From positions 1 through 8,015 of the forward strand of contig DAOVCZ010000076.1 of the NCBI GenBank assembly GCA_030669775.1: 8,015 nucleotides of DNA, given 5' to 3'. The number at the start of each line of letters is the position of its first letter. Within the stretch, counting starts at the first letter, position 1. Below are positions 1 through 6,420 of the stretch, in pieces. This stretch comes from Chloroflexota bacterium (GTDB taxonomy: Bacteria; Chloroflexota; Anaerolineae; Anaerolineales; UBA4823). The position numbers and the translations under genes were made by a program. The notes beneath the pieces were generated by a model that was given only the letters and a program-made list of their open reading frames with translations, searched no databases and had not been told where the DNA came from.

Positions 1-2
1 AA

Positions 3-317
3 GCTGGTAAGGCGACTATCGTTTCTGGGTACCCCGTCTTTGTTGAAGATAAAACCCAATTCACTGGATACATCGTCATGGTCGTCCCAGTTATCATCTT
101 GATCCCGATCTATGATCAATTTGATGTGTACGAGGTGTTTGACAGGCCGGATTTACGTACTCCCAGAACGGTGATCGCCACCACACGGGGGACGAAACGC
201 TTAGATGGCATCAATACCCGCTTTGGGGGCTTGCTCAAAGAGCTGTATTTTGAGGATAAAACCAGTAAAGACCATGGGCTCTACTTGGAGTCGATCTACT
301 ACACAAGGATTCTGTGA
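3..317 (+). CDS. C-terminal part of an unrecognised protein (cut by window edge)
   Basis: An open frame enters from the left edge and runs 104 codons to a TGA at 315-317. The first in-frame ATG, at 78, lies inside the open frame, so the true start is probably upstream of the window. The visible part has one strongly hydrophobic stretch (about 12 residues after the Met at 78, rich in V and I) followed by a mixed, charged, beta-like tail ending in LESIYYTRIL. I do not recognise a family, and no catalytic motif is visible. The hydrophobic stretch could be a membrane segment or a buried beta-strand. The next gene, a lipoprotein, begins 37 bases downstream on the same strand, so the two may be cotranscribed. 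That the frame is coding is likely; the function is unknown. Confidence 0.6.
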   Translation, partial: AGKATIVSGYPVFVEDKTQFTGYIVMVVPVIILIPIYDQFDVYEVFDRPDLRTPRTVIATTRGTKRLDGINTRFGGLLKELYFEDKTSKDHGLYLESIYYTRIL

Positions 318-354
318 TGTTTCAATGTCTCCCCCGGATCTAACTAAGAATAGT

Positions 355-1155
355 ATGAAACAATTCCTCACAGGGTTTTTCATGATTACAACCATTCTAG
401 TGGCAGTGGGCTGCAGCCAAACATCACCGACTGCATCCCTCGCTCCGACAAGCGACTGTTCCCAGGGGGAGGCTGAAATCATCTGGCCCAAATTGGAAGC
501 AGTGCAGCCTGACCAGGCTGTCTCAGGTGCTGAAGTCAGAATTACAGCCAGCAGGGGTTATACACTCGAATGTGATAGTTTCTACGATGAATCGCACAGA
601 GATTTTGATGTTTTTTTCAACCAGGAACCGTTTGGAACGATCGGCTGCATGTCAAATCACTGCGAAGCTTTGTTGAGCATCCCCGAAAATGCAGATCCAG
701 GGGTTCACACGATCACAGTTGCAGGCGGCTCGCAGATTGAGATTGAGATCTTGGAGAAGGGAAGTCTTGATGATCCGGGTCAAGGGGAGATATTTACCGG
801 AACATCTCTACCTTCCTCGGTCAAGGGATACGAATTGTATTCATGGCGCGCAGGAGATGGATGGCATTTCACATTGATCACCGGTACCAATCGCACCAAG
901 ACATTCGACGAAATTGTTTCCCAGGAGAATGTTATCACTGAAAGCGGGTGGGTAAAAATAACGGTCCATGGAGTAGAGGCGTTACAAATTGTCCTGGACA
1001 GTTTACCCGAATCGGAACAGATCTTCTGGTTGGATGGTAAATTGGTTGAACCCTCTAACGACATGAACTTTATACGCTTCCCACCCAAGGTGATAATCGA
1101 GCAGGTGCTCCAATACAGCCGCCAGCAGGGATTAAATTTGCAGATTGACCAGTAA
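355..1155 (+). CDS. Predicted secreted lipoprotein with a TIG-like domain
   Basis: This 266-residue protein is predicted to be exported and lipid-anchored. From the ATG at 355 the N-terminus is a textbook lipoprotein signal: M-K-Q, a hydrophobic core, then the lipobox V-A-V-G-C with the lipidated Cys at residue 20. The frame opens earlier (ATGs at 205 and 325), but those starts would place about 50 or 10 residues in front of the signal peptide, and the 205 start lies inside the upstream gene, so 355 is preferred. No strong Shine-Dalgarno sequence is visible for any of these starts. After a Ser/Thr/Pro-rich linker, residues about 45-130 resemble an immunoglobulin-like IPT/TIG fold (phrases such as DPGVHTITVAGG). 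A second segment, about residues 150-265, has a YELYSW...WHFTLITGTNRTKTFDEI pattern and a tail rich in charged and aromatic residues. The role is unknown; a surface-exposed binding protein is the simplest inference. Confidence 0.8.
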   Translation: MKQFLTGFFMITTILVAVGCSQTSPTASLAPTSDCSQGEAEIIWPKLEAVQPDQAVSGAEVRITASRGYTLECDSFYDESHRDFDVFFNQEPFGTIGCMSNHCEALLSIPENADPGVHTITVAGGSQIEIEILEKGSLDDPGQGEIFTGTSLPSSVKGYELYSWRAGDGWHFTLITGTNRTKTFDEIVSQENVITESGWVKITVHGVEALQIVLDSLPESEQIFWLDGKLVEPSNDMNFIRFPPKVIIEQVLQYSRQQGLNLQIDQ

Positions 1156-1390
1156 GTTGTTGAGTATCAATATTTGCTCTACAATATACAAGGGTGCTGA
1201 GCTAAGGTCAAGTATCCAATGACCAAAAAACCTTGGGCGTGGTTCTCGCCGTGCTCTACGATCCGGATAGCAAGGGGTTTGGTCTATCACAGCGAGGTTC
1301 AAACCCAGAGTGATACCTTTTTAGTGTGATGACATATCTTTGGCAGCCACTTGATCTGGTATTCGATAAATACCTTACCGAAGAGAGTAA
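1156..1390 (+). other. Intergenic stretch with a possible decayed coding remnant
   Basis: No gene is convincing here. Two overlapping short frames are open. One begins at the ATG at 1219 (36 codons, MTKKPWAWFS...). The other, one base out of phase at about 1228-1311, reads coding-like as TLGVVLAVLYDPDSKGFGL and then stops. A 23-codon frame from the ATG at 1329 overlaps the start of the next gene. None has a clear ribosome binding site. The second frame could be a scrap of a lost gene, but it is too short to name. No terminator hairpin with a T-run was found after the lipoprotein gene. Confidence 0.3.
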
Positions 1391-2212
1391 ATGCTCGTGA
1401 AAATCTACCACCTGAACTGCGGTACATTATCGCCCCTTTACCCACGCCTGCACAGTATCGTATACTGCTTGCTGGTTGAGACTGACGATGGTTTGGTGCT
1501 GGTGGATACTGGTTTCGGGGTTCAGGATTACGTTAAACCGACTCGGATGATGGATATCTTTTTAAAGTTGATGGGTGTCCCGTGTAATGTTGAGGAGACC
1601 GCGATTTATCAAGTTGAAGCTTTAGGGTGTGACCCGCAGGATGTCAGGCATATCGTTTTTACCCATCTTCATCTGGATCATGCCGGTGGAATGCGCGATT
1701 TTCCAAATGCAAACATCCATATCTTCAAAGGTGAGTTTGAATCCGCCATGTCTCCGCGCGGGCTTGTCGAACGTGGTTGCGACTCTGCCCACTGGGCGCA
1801 TAATCCGAAGTGGGTGTTGCATGATCGAGTCGATGGTGAGTGGTTTGGATTCCCTCGCTTGAGGGTCCTGGGAGGAAATACTCCCGATATTTACCTGATC
1901 CCCCTTCCTGGGCACACACGTGGTCATTGTGGAGTAGCTATAGCCAGCGACCACGGATGGCTGTTTAACTGTGGTGATGCCGCTTCCCCTTTCCATAAGG
2001 AGGTGGATCCTCACGGTTATCCCAGAGACATGCAGCCCTTGAACATTTTACCGGGTTGGGTTTCTCGCAGGCTGATTGGACCGCATGTTCCTGATCTGCG
2101 CAGATTAATTCAGGAACACGGGGATGAAGTCAATATGTTCAGCTCGCATGATGTCTACAGCTTTGAGAAGAACCTGGAGCGCGAGATAACTAGTCCCCTG
2201 GTAGAGGTGTGA
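1391..2212 (+). CDS. Metallo-beta-lactamase-fold hydrolase, N-acyl-homoserine-lactonase-like
   Basis: This 273-residue, probably cytosolic (no signal peptide) di-metal hydrolase has the signature T-H-L-H-L-D-H-A-G-G at residues 91-100, supplying His92, His94, Asp96 and His97. Further ligands are His175 in P-G-H-T-R-G-H, Asp196 in C-G-D-A-A, and His253 in S-S-H-D. This is the complete metal set of the family. The N-terminal hairpin (V-L-V-D-T-G-F at 36-42) and the text before the motif (EALGCDPQDVRHIVFTHLHLDH) match the lactonase branch (AiiA/AttM-type), where the enzymes open lactone rings. Many relatives act on other esters or lactones, so the substrate is open. The length fits the family (about 250-280 residues). 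The ATG at 1391 has a purine-rich GAAGAGAG just upstream and is the natural start. It is not tightly coupled to either neighbour. Confidence 0.88.
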   Translation: MLVKIYHLNCGTLSPLYPRLHSIVYCLLVETDDGLVLVDTGFGVQDYVKPTRMMDIFLKLMGVPCNVEETAIYQVEALGCDPQDVRHIVFTHLHLDHAGGMRDFPNANIHIFKGEFESAMSPRGLVERGCDSAHWAHNPKWVLHDRVDGEWFGFPRLRVLGGNTPDIYLIPLPGHTRGHCGVAIASDHGWLFNCGDAASPFHKEVDPHGYPRDMQPLNILPGWVSRRLIGPHVPDLRRLIQEHGDEVNMFSSHDVYSFEKNLEREITSPLVEV

Positions 2213-2409
2213 AAATACAACAGTTGCCCATTGTGAATATATGCAGGACGGAATCCCTAAGTTCCGATCATTAAACCGTATAAAGGTAAATTTGCTAACG
2301 ATTCGACTTCTGTTGTAAGGACTGCTGGTATGATGGGCTGCTTATCAGCTTTAGTTCACACCTCCGGTATTTATGAATCCGGTACAGGAATTAACAGGCC
2401 ATTGCCTGC

Positions 2410-2415
2410 AGGAGA
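2410..2415 (+). promoter_or_regulatory. Ribosome binding site that fixes the start of the DinB-like gene
   Basis: AGGAGA lies 7 bases before the ATG at 2423. The same frame is open from an ATG at 2330, but that start has no comparable site and would add 31 residues of low-complexity, unfamily-like sequence. The internal start at 2423 is therefore chosen. Confidence 0.75.
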
Positions 2416-2422
2416 AAATATA

Positions 2423-3289
2423 ATGCTCAATAATCCCGTATCAAGATCGATTTACCAGTTTGCAGAACTTGTCCAAGAGATCGCCGATTCTGACTTGGAG
2501 AGAGAATGGACCTGGGGCTCCTATAAATACGAGGGTGTCCGTTTTGCCTACTTCCGCAACTACGAGGAGCTGCGCGAGCTGGCGGTTGAGCTCTACCAGG
2601 CGCGAGCTGCATCAGGCGCGCCATTATCGGCGGCGCAGCGCATTCTTGCCCAATATCATTCCGCTTACATGGACCTGCAGGGCGTGTTGTCAGGTGTGGG
2701 CAGCGAGTACGATGAAAAGCCTCCTGCAGAAGGAGAATGGCCTCTGCGCAGAGTCGTTGCTCACATAATAGGGGCTGACCTGGGTTTCTACGTGACCATA
2801 AAGTACGCTCTGGATAGATACCGCCAGGGATTAGATCCACTTGTCAAGATCGAGGATGAAACCTGGGTGGGGATTGCTGGGATGGATGAAAGTGAGCTTG
2901 ACGCAATGATGGATGGGTCTTTGTCGGGTTTGCAATCCTTCCACCGCGATCTGCATAAGCGGATTTTGATAGATTTTGCGGAGATAGACGCCGTAGAGAT
3001 AGAGAGACCCTCCAGGTATTGGGAAGACGAGCCAATGAGCTTGAGATTCCGCATGCATCGTTTCGATTCTCATATGCGGCAGCATACCATCCAGGTGGAA
3101 AAGACACTGCAAATGTTAGGCCATGTTCACAGCGAATCTCAGCGATTATTGCGGCTGATCTTTTTCGCCCTGGCGCAGGCTGAGGGGGTTTTAATCGGGG
3201 CAGGTAGAACCCAGGAGAGTTTGCTGATAGAGTTGGCGGAGCGGATAGATGGACGTACACGTGAAATCCGGAATATCCTCGCTCGTTGA
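2423..3289 (+). CDS. DinB-like four-helix metal-binding protein
   Basis: This 288-residue, mostly helical, soluble protein resembles the DinB/YfiT-like superfamily, whose members bind a divalent metal through three histidines in a four-helix bundle. Several are thiol-dependent transferases; many have no known role. The visible pattern is W-P-L-R-R-V-V-A-H-I-I (His114), a central helix region, then H-R-F-D-S-H-M-R-Q-H-T-I-Q with His217 and His221, matching the usual spacing of one His early and an HxxxH pair late. The first 60 residues (aromatic and acidic, including W-T-W-G-S-Y-K-Y-E-G) and the last 60 helical residues extend beyond the about 150-170-residue core. A long unrelated frame on the opposite strand is a shadow. 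No operon partner is evident. The superfamily is fairly sure; the reaction is unknown. Confidence 0.72.
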   Translation: MLNNPVSRSIYQFAELVQEIADSDLEREWTWGSYKYEGVRFAYFRNYEELRELAVELYQARAASGAPLSAAQRILAQYHSAYMDLQGVLSGVGSEYDEKPPAEGEWPLRRVVAHIIGADLGFYVTIKYALDRYRQGLDPLVKIEDETWVGIAGMDESELDAMMDGSLSGLQSFHRDLHKRILIDFAEIDAVEIERPSRYWEDEPMSLRFRMHRFDSHMRQHTIQVEKTLQMLGHVHSESQRLLRLIFFALAQAEGVLIGAGRTQESLLIELAERIDGRTREIRNILAR

Positions 3290-3303
3290 TTTTCTAAAAT
3301 CAA
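3286..3303. repeat. AT-rich inverted repeat at the stop of the DinB-like gene
   Basis: TTGATTT and AAATCAA flank TCTA, giving a 7-bp perfect stem with a 4-base loop that overlaps the stop codon. It lacks a following T-run, so it is only a weak terminator candidate. Confidence 0.35.
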
Positions 3304-3382
3304 GATTTGGTCGACCTGAAATGCTAGCGCTTTGACCTCCCGCGGCGAACTTGTTGTTCCTTGATTAAGGATCGCTTCGCTA

Positions 3383-3411
3383 TTGACTCAATAAATAATT
3401 TCAGGTATTCT
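3383..3411 (+). promoter_or_regulatory. Candidate sigma70-type promoter upstream of the membrane-protein genes
   Basis: TTGACT at 3383-3388 and TATTCT at 3406-3411 are separated by exactly 17 bases. It lies about 160 bases before the TTG start at 3570. The rest of the gap from 3304 to 3569 shows only A/T-rich sequence, including a run of eight T at about 3440, and no gene. Confidence 0.4.
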
Positions 3412-3569
3412 CACAAATGGAACAATTTAAGTCCCCTGTTTTTTTTCGGTCTTCATTCTTATTAATTCAAAGGAGAGATTTTCCTGTTTGGATGGTTGGG
3501 ACACCCGCCTCACTCGCGCAGCTTAAGCGTGTTTGACAGATCGCATAAATAATTTTGAGGGATTTCGAT

Positions 3570-4158
3570 TTGAGCCAATCAACTCTTTTCCCGATTTTTG
3601 CTTTTCCAATAATTCTTGCTCTTGGAATCCTGATTATTCCGGTCAATACTGATTACAATGACCATGCCTTAGCTGTCCAGGCAGTTGAGTTGACGGAACG
3701 TTGGTTTGTTGGGCATCTTATATCAGCAATCGCCTTCAGCTTCAGTATTTGGGCTTCTAGAGAAATTCTTGGAGTTTTACAAAAGGCTCCCTGGTTCACC
3801 CCAATATTTATCTCCTTTGGTGCAGGGCTTTATGCGGCAGGTTTAGGAGCAGATGGCATTGGTCCTGTGGCGGTAAAGGCATCAGGTGAGTCTGCAATCA
3901 TTTTCTTTGATGGTAGTGGTTGGTGGGTTAGCGGGGTGTTCATGGCAGCCACATTATTCTTCGGGATTGGTTTGTTCATAATAATCAGTAATTCAATATC
4001 ACTTAATAAAAGGAATATGGCGCTACATTATCTTTGTATCCGCCCTTGTGTTTGTGTCAGTTCCAGCCATCCCTTCAGGATGGGGTTTGTACGGCGTGGC
4101 AATTGCAGCAATCGGCATTTTCTTCCCGATCGGTTTTGCAGTTCACCGAACGGCCTGA
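3570..4158 (+). pseudogene. Six-helix integral membrane protein, split by a single-base frameshift
   Basis: Read across the shift, this is an about 195-residue membrane protein of unknown function with six hydrophobic segments, at about residues 7-24, 47-64, 78-94, 119-139, 151-166 and 172-190. The first four are in the frame that starts at 3570. That frame then leaves hydrophobic text after SLNKRN (codon at 4014-4016) and continues as an implausible Cys/Ser/His-rich tail to 4181. One base later, from 4018, the +1 frame reads W-R-Y-I-I-F-V-S-A-L-V-F and on through two more helices to a TGA at 4156-4158. A single extra base at about 4017 (AAT-a-TGG) restores a smooth protein. The start is the TTG at 3570, with GAGGGA at 3557-3562 seven bases upstream; a TTG at 3555 is also in frame but poorly placed. 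This could be a real mutation, a sequencing or assembly error, or (less likely) programmed frameshifting. Confidence 0.7.
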
Positions 4159-4278
4159 CCTCTCACGCCCGAACTCACTAACAGCTGTCTTGAAAAGCGA
4201 CCAACCAGTTTCATTAATCTGAATTAAAATAGGTGGTTCTTGGCAGTCATCAGCCTCTGTTGCTGCAACCAGTTAAAT

Positions 4279-4283
4279 AGGAG
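4279..4283 (+). promoter_or_regulatory. Ribosome binding site supporting a TTG start
   Basis: AGGAG ends six bases (all T) before the TTG at 4290. No ATG is available at a sensible distance, so this site decides the start. Confidence 0.65.
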
Positions 4284-4289
4284 TTTTTT

Positions 4290-4643
4290 TTGAAAACACA
4301 GGATATTCTTCCCGTTCTGCTTTCGATTGTAGTGATCATACTTGTCGCTGTTTTGGAGAAACAAAGCAAGTTTGCTGCAGCCATTACAGCCACTATGCCG
4401 ATCGGCGCTACACTTGCCATATGGATTGTTTACTCTGCAAATAGCGGAGATCAAGAGACAATGAAGGATTTTAGCGTTGGCTTATTGATGGGAATCATAC
4501 CTACAATCGGATTTCTGTTGGCAGCCTGGCTATCTTCACGAGCCGGTTTAAAATTGATACCGCTGCTTCTGGTGGGGTATATTGCATGGGGCATCCTTCT
4601 TGGTGTAGTAATAATTCTGAGAAGGCTTATCGGTGTTCAGTAG
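4290..4643 (+). CDS. Small four-helix membrane protein, GlpM/DUF3147-like
   Basis: This 117-residue hydrophobic protein has four predicted membrane helices, at about residues 6-22, 28-48, 63-82 and 88-110. A polar loop (SANSGDQETMKDF) lies between helices 2 and 3, and a short basic end R-R-L-I-G-V-Q follows helix 4. The layout, the small size and phrases such as T-M-P-I-G-A-T-L-A-I-W-I-V-Y and I-A-W-G-I-L-L-G-V-V resemble the GlpM/YdgC (DUF3147) group of small inner-membrane proteins, whose biochemical role is not settled. The resemblance is from memory and not verified by search. It starts at TTG 4290 and follows the frameshifted membrane gene by about 130 bases on the same strand. Confidence 0.6.
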   Translation: MKTQDILPVLLSIVVIILVAVLEKQSKFAAAITATMPIGATLAIWIVYSANSGDQETMKDFSVGLLMGIIPTIGFLLAAWLSSRAGLKLIPLLLVGYIAWGILLGVVIILRRLIGVQ

Positions 4644-4778
4644 AGGGTGGCGCTTCTTGGGAAAAAGGATAATTAAATGTAATCATGAAAAGTCTAATGT
4701 AGGAGCAGTTTGCGTACAACGATCACAAATTCAATTCGAAGATTTTTACTGGAGAGATCAGCTCAAAACCATTAGGCA
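4644..4778 (+). other. Intergenic, nothing recognised
   Basis: Only a 63-codon frame from 4633 crosses this stretch. It overlaps the end of the preceding gene, has no good ribosome binding site, and resembles no family known to me. It runs through the promoter of the next gene. I see no RNA gene or terminator here. Confidence 0.4.
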
Positions 4779-4785
4779 GCGAAAT

Positions 4786-4814
4786 TTGATTATTGTTCAC
4801 CTTAATTGTATAAT
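4786..4814 (+). promoter_or_regulatory. Sigma70-type promoter of MerB-like copy 1
   Basis: TTGATT (4786-4791), a 17-base spacer and a perfect TATAAT (4809-4814). Initiation would fall near 4821, leaving an about 30-base leader before the ATG at 4853. This also argues against the ATG at 4817 as the start. Confidence 0.75.
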
Positions 4815-4852
4815 TTGTGAATGATTTTATGCTGCCTGTGGAGGGTTTGGAG

Positions 4853-5131
4853 ATGAGCGAAGATTCTCTTGTTCAGAGGGCATACACGAGTGTCTTAGAG
4901 CATTTCATTGAGCATGGACGAGTACCCCACTACGCAGAGCTTGCCAAGTTCCTCGGTATTCAGATCGACGAAGCCAGAGTCCTGGTTAGAGACACGGCTT
5001 ACGCAGCCCCTATCGCTAGCAGCTGGCTCTCGCATGACACGGATTATATTGAATCATGGGCTCCGTTCTCGAATATCCCTACCCATAATAAAATCTCCAT
5101 AGACGGTGAACATAAATGGTATGGCCAATGA
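4853..5131 (+). CDS. Truncated MerB-like (alkylmercury lyase family) N-terminal domain protein, copy 1
   Basis: This 92-residue product corresponds to the N-terminal winged-helix-like part of alkylmercury-lyase-family proteins. Residues about 5-50 form the helical domain (VQRAYTSVLEHFIEHGR... then YAELAKFLGIQIDEARVLVRD). Residues about 70-92 are the family's S-W-A-P-F-S-N-I-P-T-H-N strand region, ending in W-Y-G-Q. Full-length relatives continue with Cys-Gly-Leu-Glu and a C-terminal domain; here the Cys position is TGA. The codons after it still read G-L-K-I-L. The ATG at 4853 has GGAGGG at 4840-4845, seven bases upstream, and the start is conserved in copy 2. In MerB the missing Cys breaks the carbon-mercury bond, so lyase activity is not expected unless the TGA is decoded. 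It may be a stand-alone small DNA- or protein-binding domain, or a pseudogene. Confidence 0.65.
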   Translation: MSEDSLVQRAYTSVLEHFIEHGRVPHYAELAKFLGIQIDEARVLVRDTAYAAPIASSWLSHDTDYIESWAPFSNIPTHNKISIDGEHKWYGQ

Positions 5132-5250
5132 GGTCTGAAAATCCTGACCAGCATTGGTCCGTTGCGCGAACGGCTCAAACATGAAAAAGGACTCGACTTC
5201 AATGTCCGGATGGTGATGCCGGGGACGGTTGCAAAATCAGATTGTTGCAA
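5132..5250 (+). pseudogene. Possible decayed N-terminus of an extended SDR / NAD-epimerase
   Basis: In frame with the TGA of the preceding gene, the sequence reads L-K-I-L-T-S-I-G-P-L-R-E-R-L ... V-R-M-V-M-P-G-T. This resembles the first beta-alpha-beta unit of an NAD-dependent epimerase (K-I-L-V-T-G-x-x-G-x-x-G ... V-R-V-L-V-R-P-G-T), with the glycine motif damaged and about three residues missing. The frame stays open to a TGA at 5296-5298, but the text after about 5250 looks non-coding (Cys/Ser/Gly-rich). It would complement the epimerase C-terminus found after repeat copy 2. The alternative is continuation of the MerB-like gene. The identification is tentative. Confidence 0.3.
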
Positions 5251-5295
5251 GGCTAGAGGGCACACTTCGCAGCCTTCTTTATTTGGAGGAACCTC

Positions 5296-6297
5296 ATGAA
5301 AAAAAGATACACAATTCCTTACCGAGAAACGGATCACGGTGATTTTGATGCTGAATGGCCGCCCCACAAGAAAGTATCTGGCTGGTGGTATATTACGGGT
5401 TATCTCACTGACCAGGAGCACCCTAAACGTCTTTACTCCTTCCAATACACCTTGCTGCGCGCCAGGATCTATCGAGTCACCGCAACGGTATTGCAGTTAG
5501 CCTTTACCGATTTCAAAACAGGCCAACACTTTTTCAAACAAAGGTTCAGTTTTCAAGAGCGAAAGTTTTTTGCCGACGAAAACAGCATTAAGTTCCCGCC
5601 ACTCACCCATTTACAGCGATACGCAGAGGACATCAGCCTGACTGCAAAAACAGATGAATTTTCTTTGAATCTCAAATTGGATTACGGCAAAGGCGCTTTC
5701 TGGCACGGCGACGATGGCGTTCTGGTCATGGGGGAGCCGGATGATCCCGTCCAACGAACGGTCTATTATTCCTATACCAATATGCCAACTGCTGGAGAAG
5801 TGGTTCTGCACAACTCGGCAGGAGAAAAAATTGCGCTGAAAGTGACCGGTAAATCGTGGCTCGACCGGCAATGGGGTCCTTACCGGTTGACTGAGCCTGC
5901 CACCCACTGGGAATGGTTCTCCCTGCGCTTCTTTGACGACGAGGAAGTGATGCTCTTTGCCTTTCCCCAGCATCCTTATTACGATGGGACATACATTGAC
6001 AAAGCGGGCAACAGACAATTGGTTCGCAATTACCAATACACGCCCAAAGAACTCATTGAAGTGGACGGGTTTGTCTTTTCAAAGGGGTGGGATTTAGTAT
6101 TGCCCGGCATTAAGGAGGAATGCTACCAGATACGCCCCATCATGGATGGACAAATGAATTTGGCCTATTTCGAATTGTTGGCCGAGATCATCAATCCCCG
6201 CAACGAGCGCGTGGGATTCTGCTTTGTCGAACTCTTGCCTGGGGTGAGAAATCCGGCCAAGAGTATCGGCTTTAAAAATCTCTTCAAGCGAGTATGA
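5296..6297 (+). CDS. AttH/CrtC-like lipocalin-fold protein (carotenoid 1,2-hydratase/hydrolase-like)
   Basis: This 333-residue protein appears to belong to the AttH / carotenoid 1,2-hydratase superfamily, which has two lipocalin-like domains. The N-terminal mark is V-S-G-W-W-Y-I-T-G-Y-L-T at residues 27-38, followed by Y-S-F-Q-Y-T-L-L-R. The central part has Y-Y-S-Y-T-N-M-P-T-A-G-E-V, then G-K-S-W-L-D-R-Q-W-G at 185-194 and H-W-E-W-F-S-L-R-F at 204-212, which is the family's most typical block. Relatives usually carry Asp-His-Glu-Trp/Phe-Gly where this one has Asp-Arg-Gln-Trp-Gly, so the chemistry may differ. No signal peptide is seen, unlike many secreted AttH proteins. The ATG at 5296 has GGAGGA at 5285-5290. 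The gene sits between the two direct repeats and is free of frameshifts. The substrate is unknown; a lipid or isoprenoid ligand is only a family-based guess. Confidence 0.75.
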   Translation: MKKRYTIPYRETDHGDFDAEWPPHKKVSGWWYITGYLTDQEHPKRLYSFQYTLLRARIYRVTATVLQLAFTDFKTGQHFFKQRFSFQERKFFADENSIKFPPLTHLQRYAEDISLTAKTDEFSLNLKLDYGKGAFWHGDDGVLVMGEPDDPVQRTVYYSYTNMPTAGEVVLHNSAGEKIALKVTGKSWLDRQWGPYRLTEPATHWEWFSLRFFDDEEVMLFAFPQHPYYDGTYIDKAGNRQLVRNYQYTPKELIEVDGFVFSKGWDLVLPGIKEECYQIRPIMDGQMNLAYFELLAEIINPRNERVGFCFVELLPGVRNPAKSIGFKNLFKRV

Positions 6298-6299
6298 GT

Positions 6300-6336
6300 G
6301 TTTTGGCCCGGTTTGAGCGGCTCTCGGAGCCAAAAC
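6300..6336. repeat. Nested inverted repeats after the AttH-like gene
   Basis: GTTTTGGC (6300-6307) pairs perfectly with GCCAAAAC (6329-6336). Inside, GGCTC (6319-6323) and GAGCC (6327-6331) form an alternative 5-bp stem with loop TCG. The two stems share bases and are mutually exclusive. It begins three bases after the stop codon and could act as a transcript end or stabiliser, but no T-run follows. Confidence 0.5.
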
Positions 6337-6352
6337 GCCAAGCCGGCGAAAT

Positions 6353-6381
6353 TCGATTATTGTTCATCTTAATTGTATAAT
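6353..6381 (+). promoter_or_regulatory. Sigma70-type promoter of MerB-like copy 2
   Basis: TCGATT (6353-6358), a 17-base spacer with one change from copy 1, and a perfect TATAAT (6376-6381). The -35 box has one change from copy 1 (T to C at its second base), which should weaken it. Confidence 0.65.
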
Positions 6382-6420
6382 TTGAGCATGAATATTTTTT
6401 TACCAAAGGAGGGTTTGGAG

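Larger units (their letters stand above)
4779..5133 (+). repeat. Direct repeat copy 1 (promoter plus MerB-like domain gene)
   Basis: This segment matches 6346-6701 in direct orientation. The promoter part (4779-4816) differs at two positions, the leader of about 23 bases is diverged with a one-base length difference, and the coding part from 4853 differs at 11 of 279 positions. Similarity falls sharply just after the TGA. No terminal inverted repeats or target-site duplications are visible, so it looks like a segmental duplication rather than an insertion sequence. Confidence 0.92.

Noticed and set aside
205..354. Upstream extension of the lipoprotein frame to an ATG at 205
   Set aside because: It overlaps the preceding coding frame and would put 50 unrelated residues before a perfect lipoprotein signal peptide.
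1290..1312. GGTTCAAACCC, resembling a tRNA T-arm
   Set aside because: The flanking bases do not form the T stem, and no anticodon arm or acceptor stem could be found around it.
2844..3260. 138-codon open frame on the minus strand
   Set aside because: It is antisense to the DinB-like gene, which has family motifs and a ribosome binding site; the antisense translation has neither.
3533..3538. Perfect TTGACA just before the membrane-protein gene
   Set aside because: No -10 box lies at 16-18 bases; the only AT-rich stretch is 7 bases away, too close.
4633..4824. 63-codon frame between the small membrane protein and repeat copy 1
   Set aside because: No ribosome binding site or family resemblance; it overlaps a better gene and runs through a promoter.
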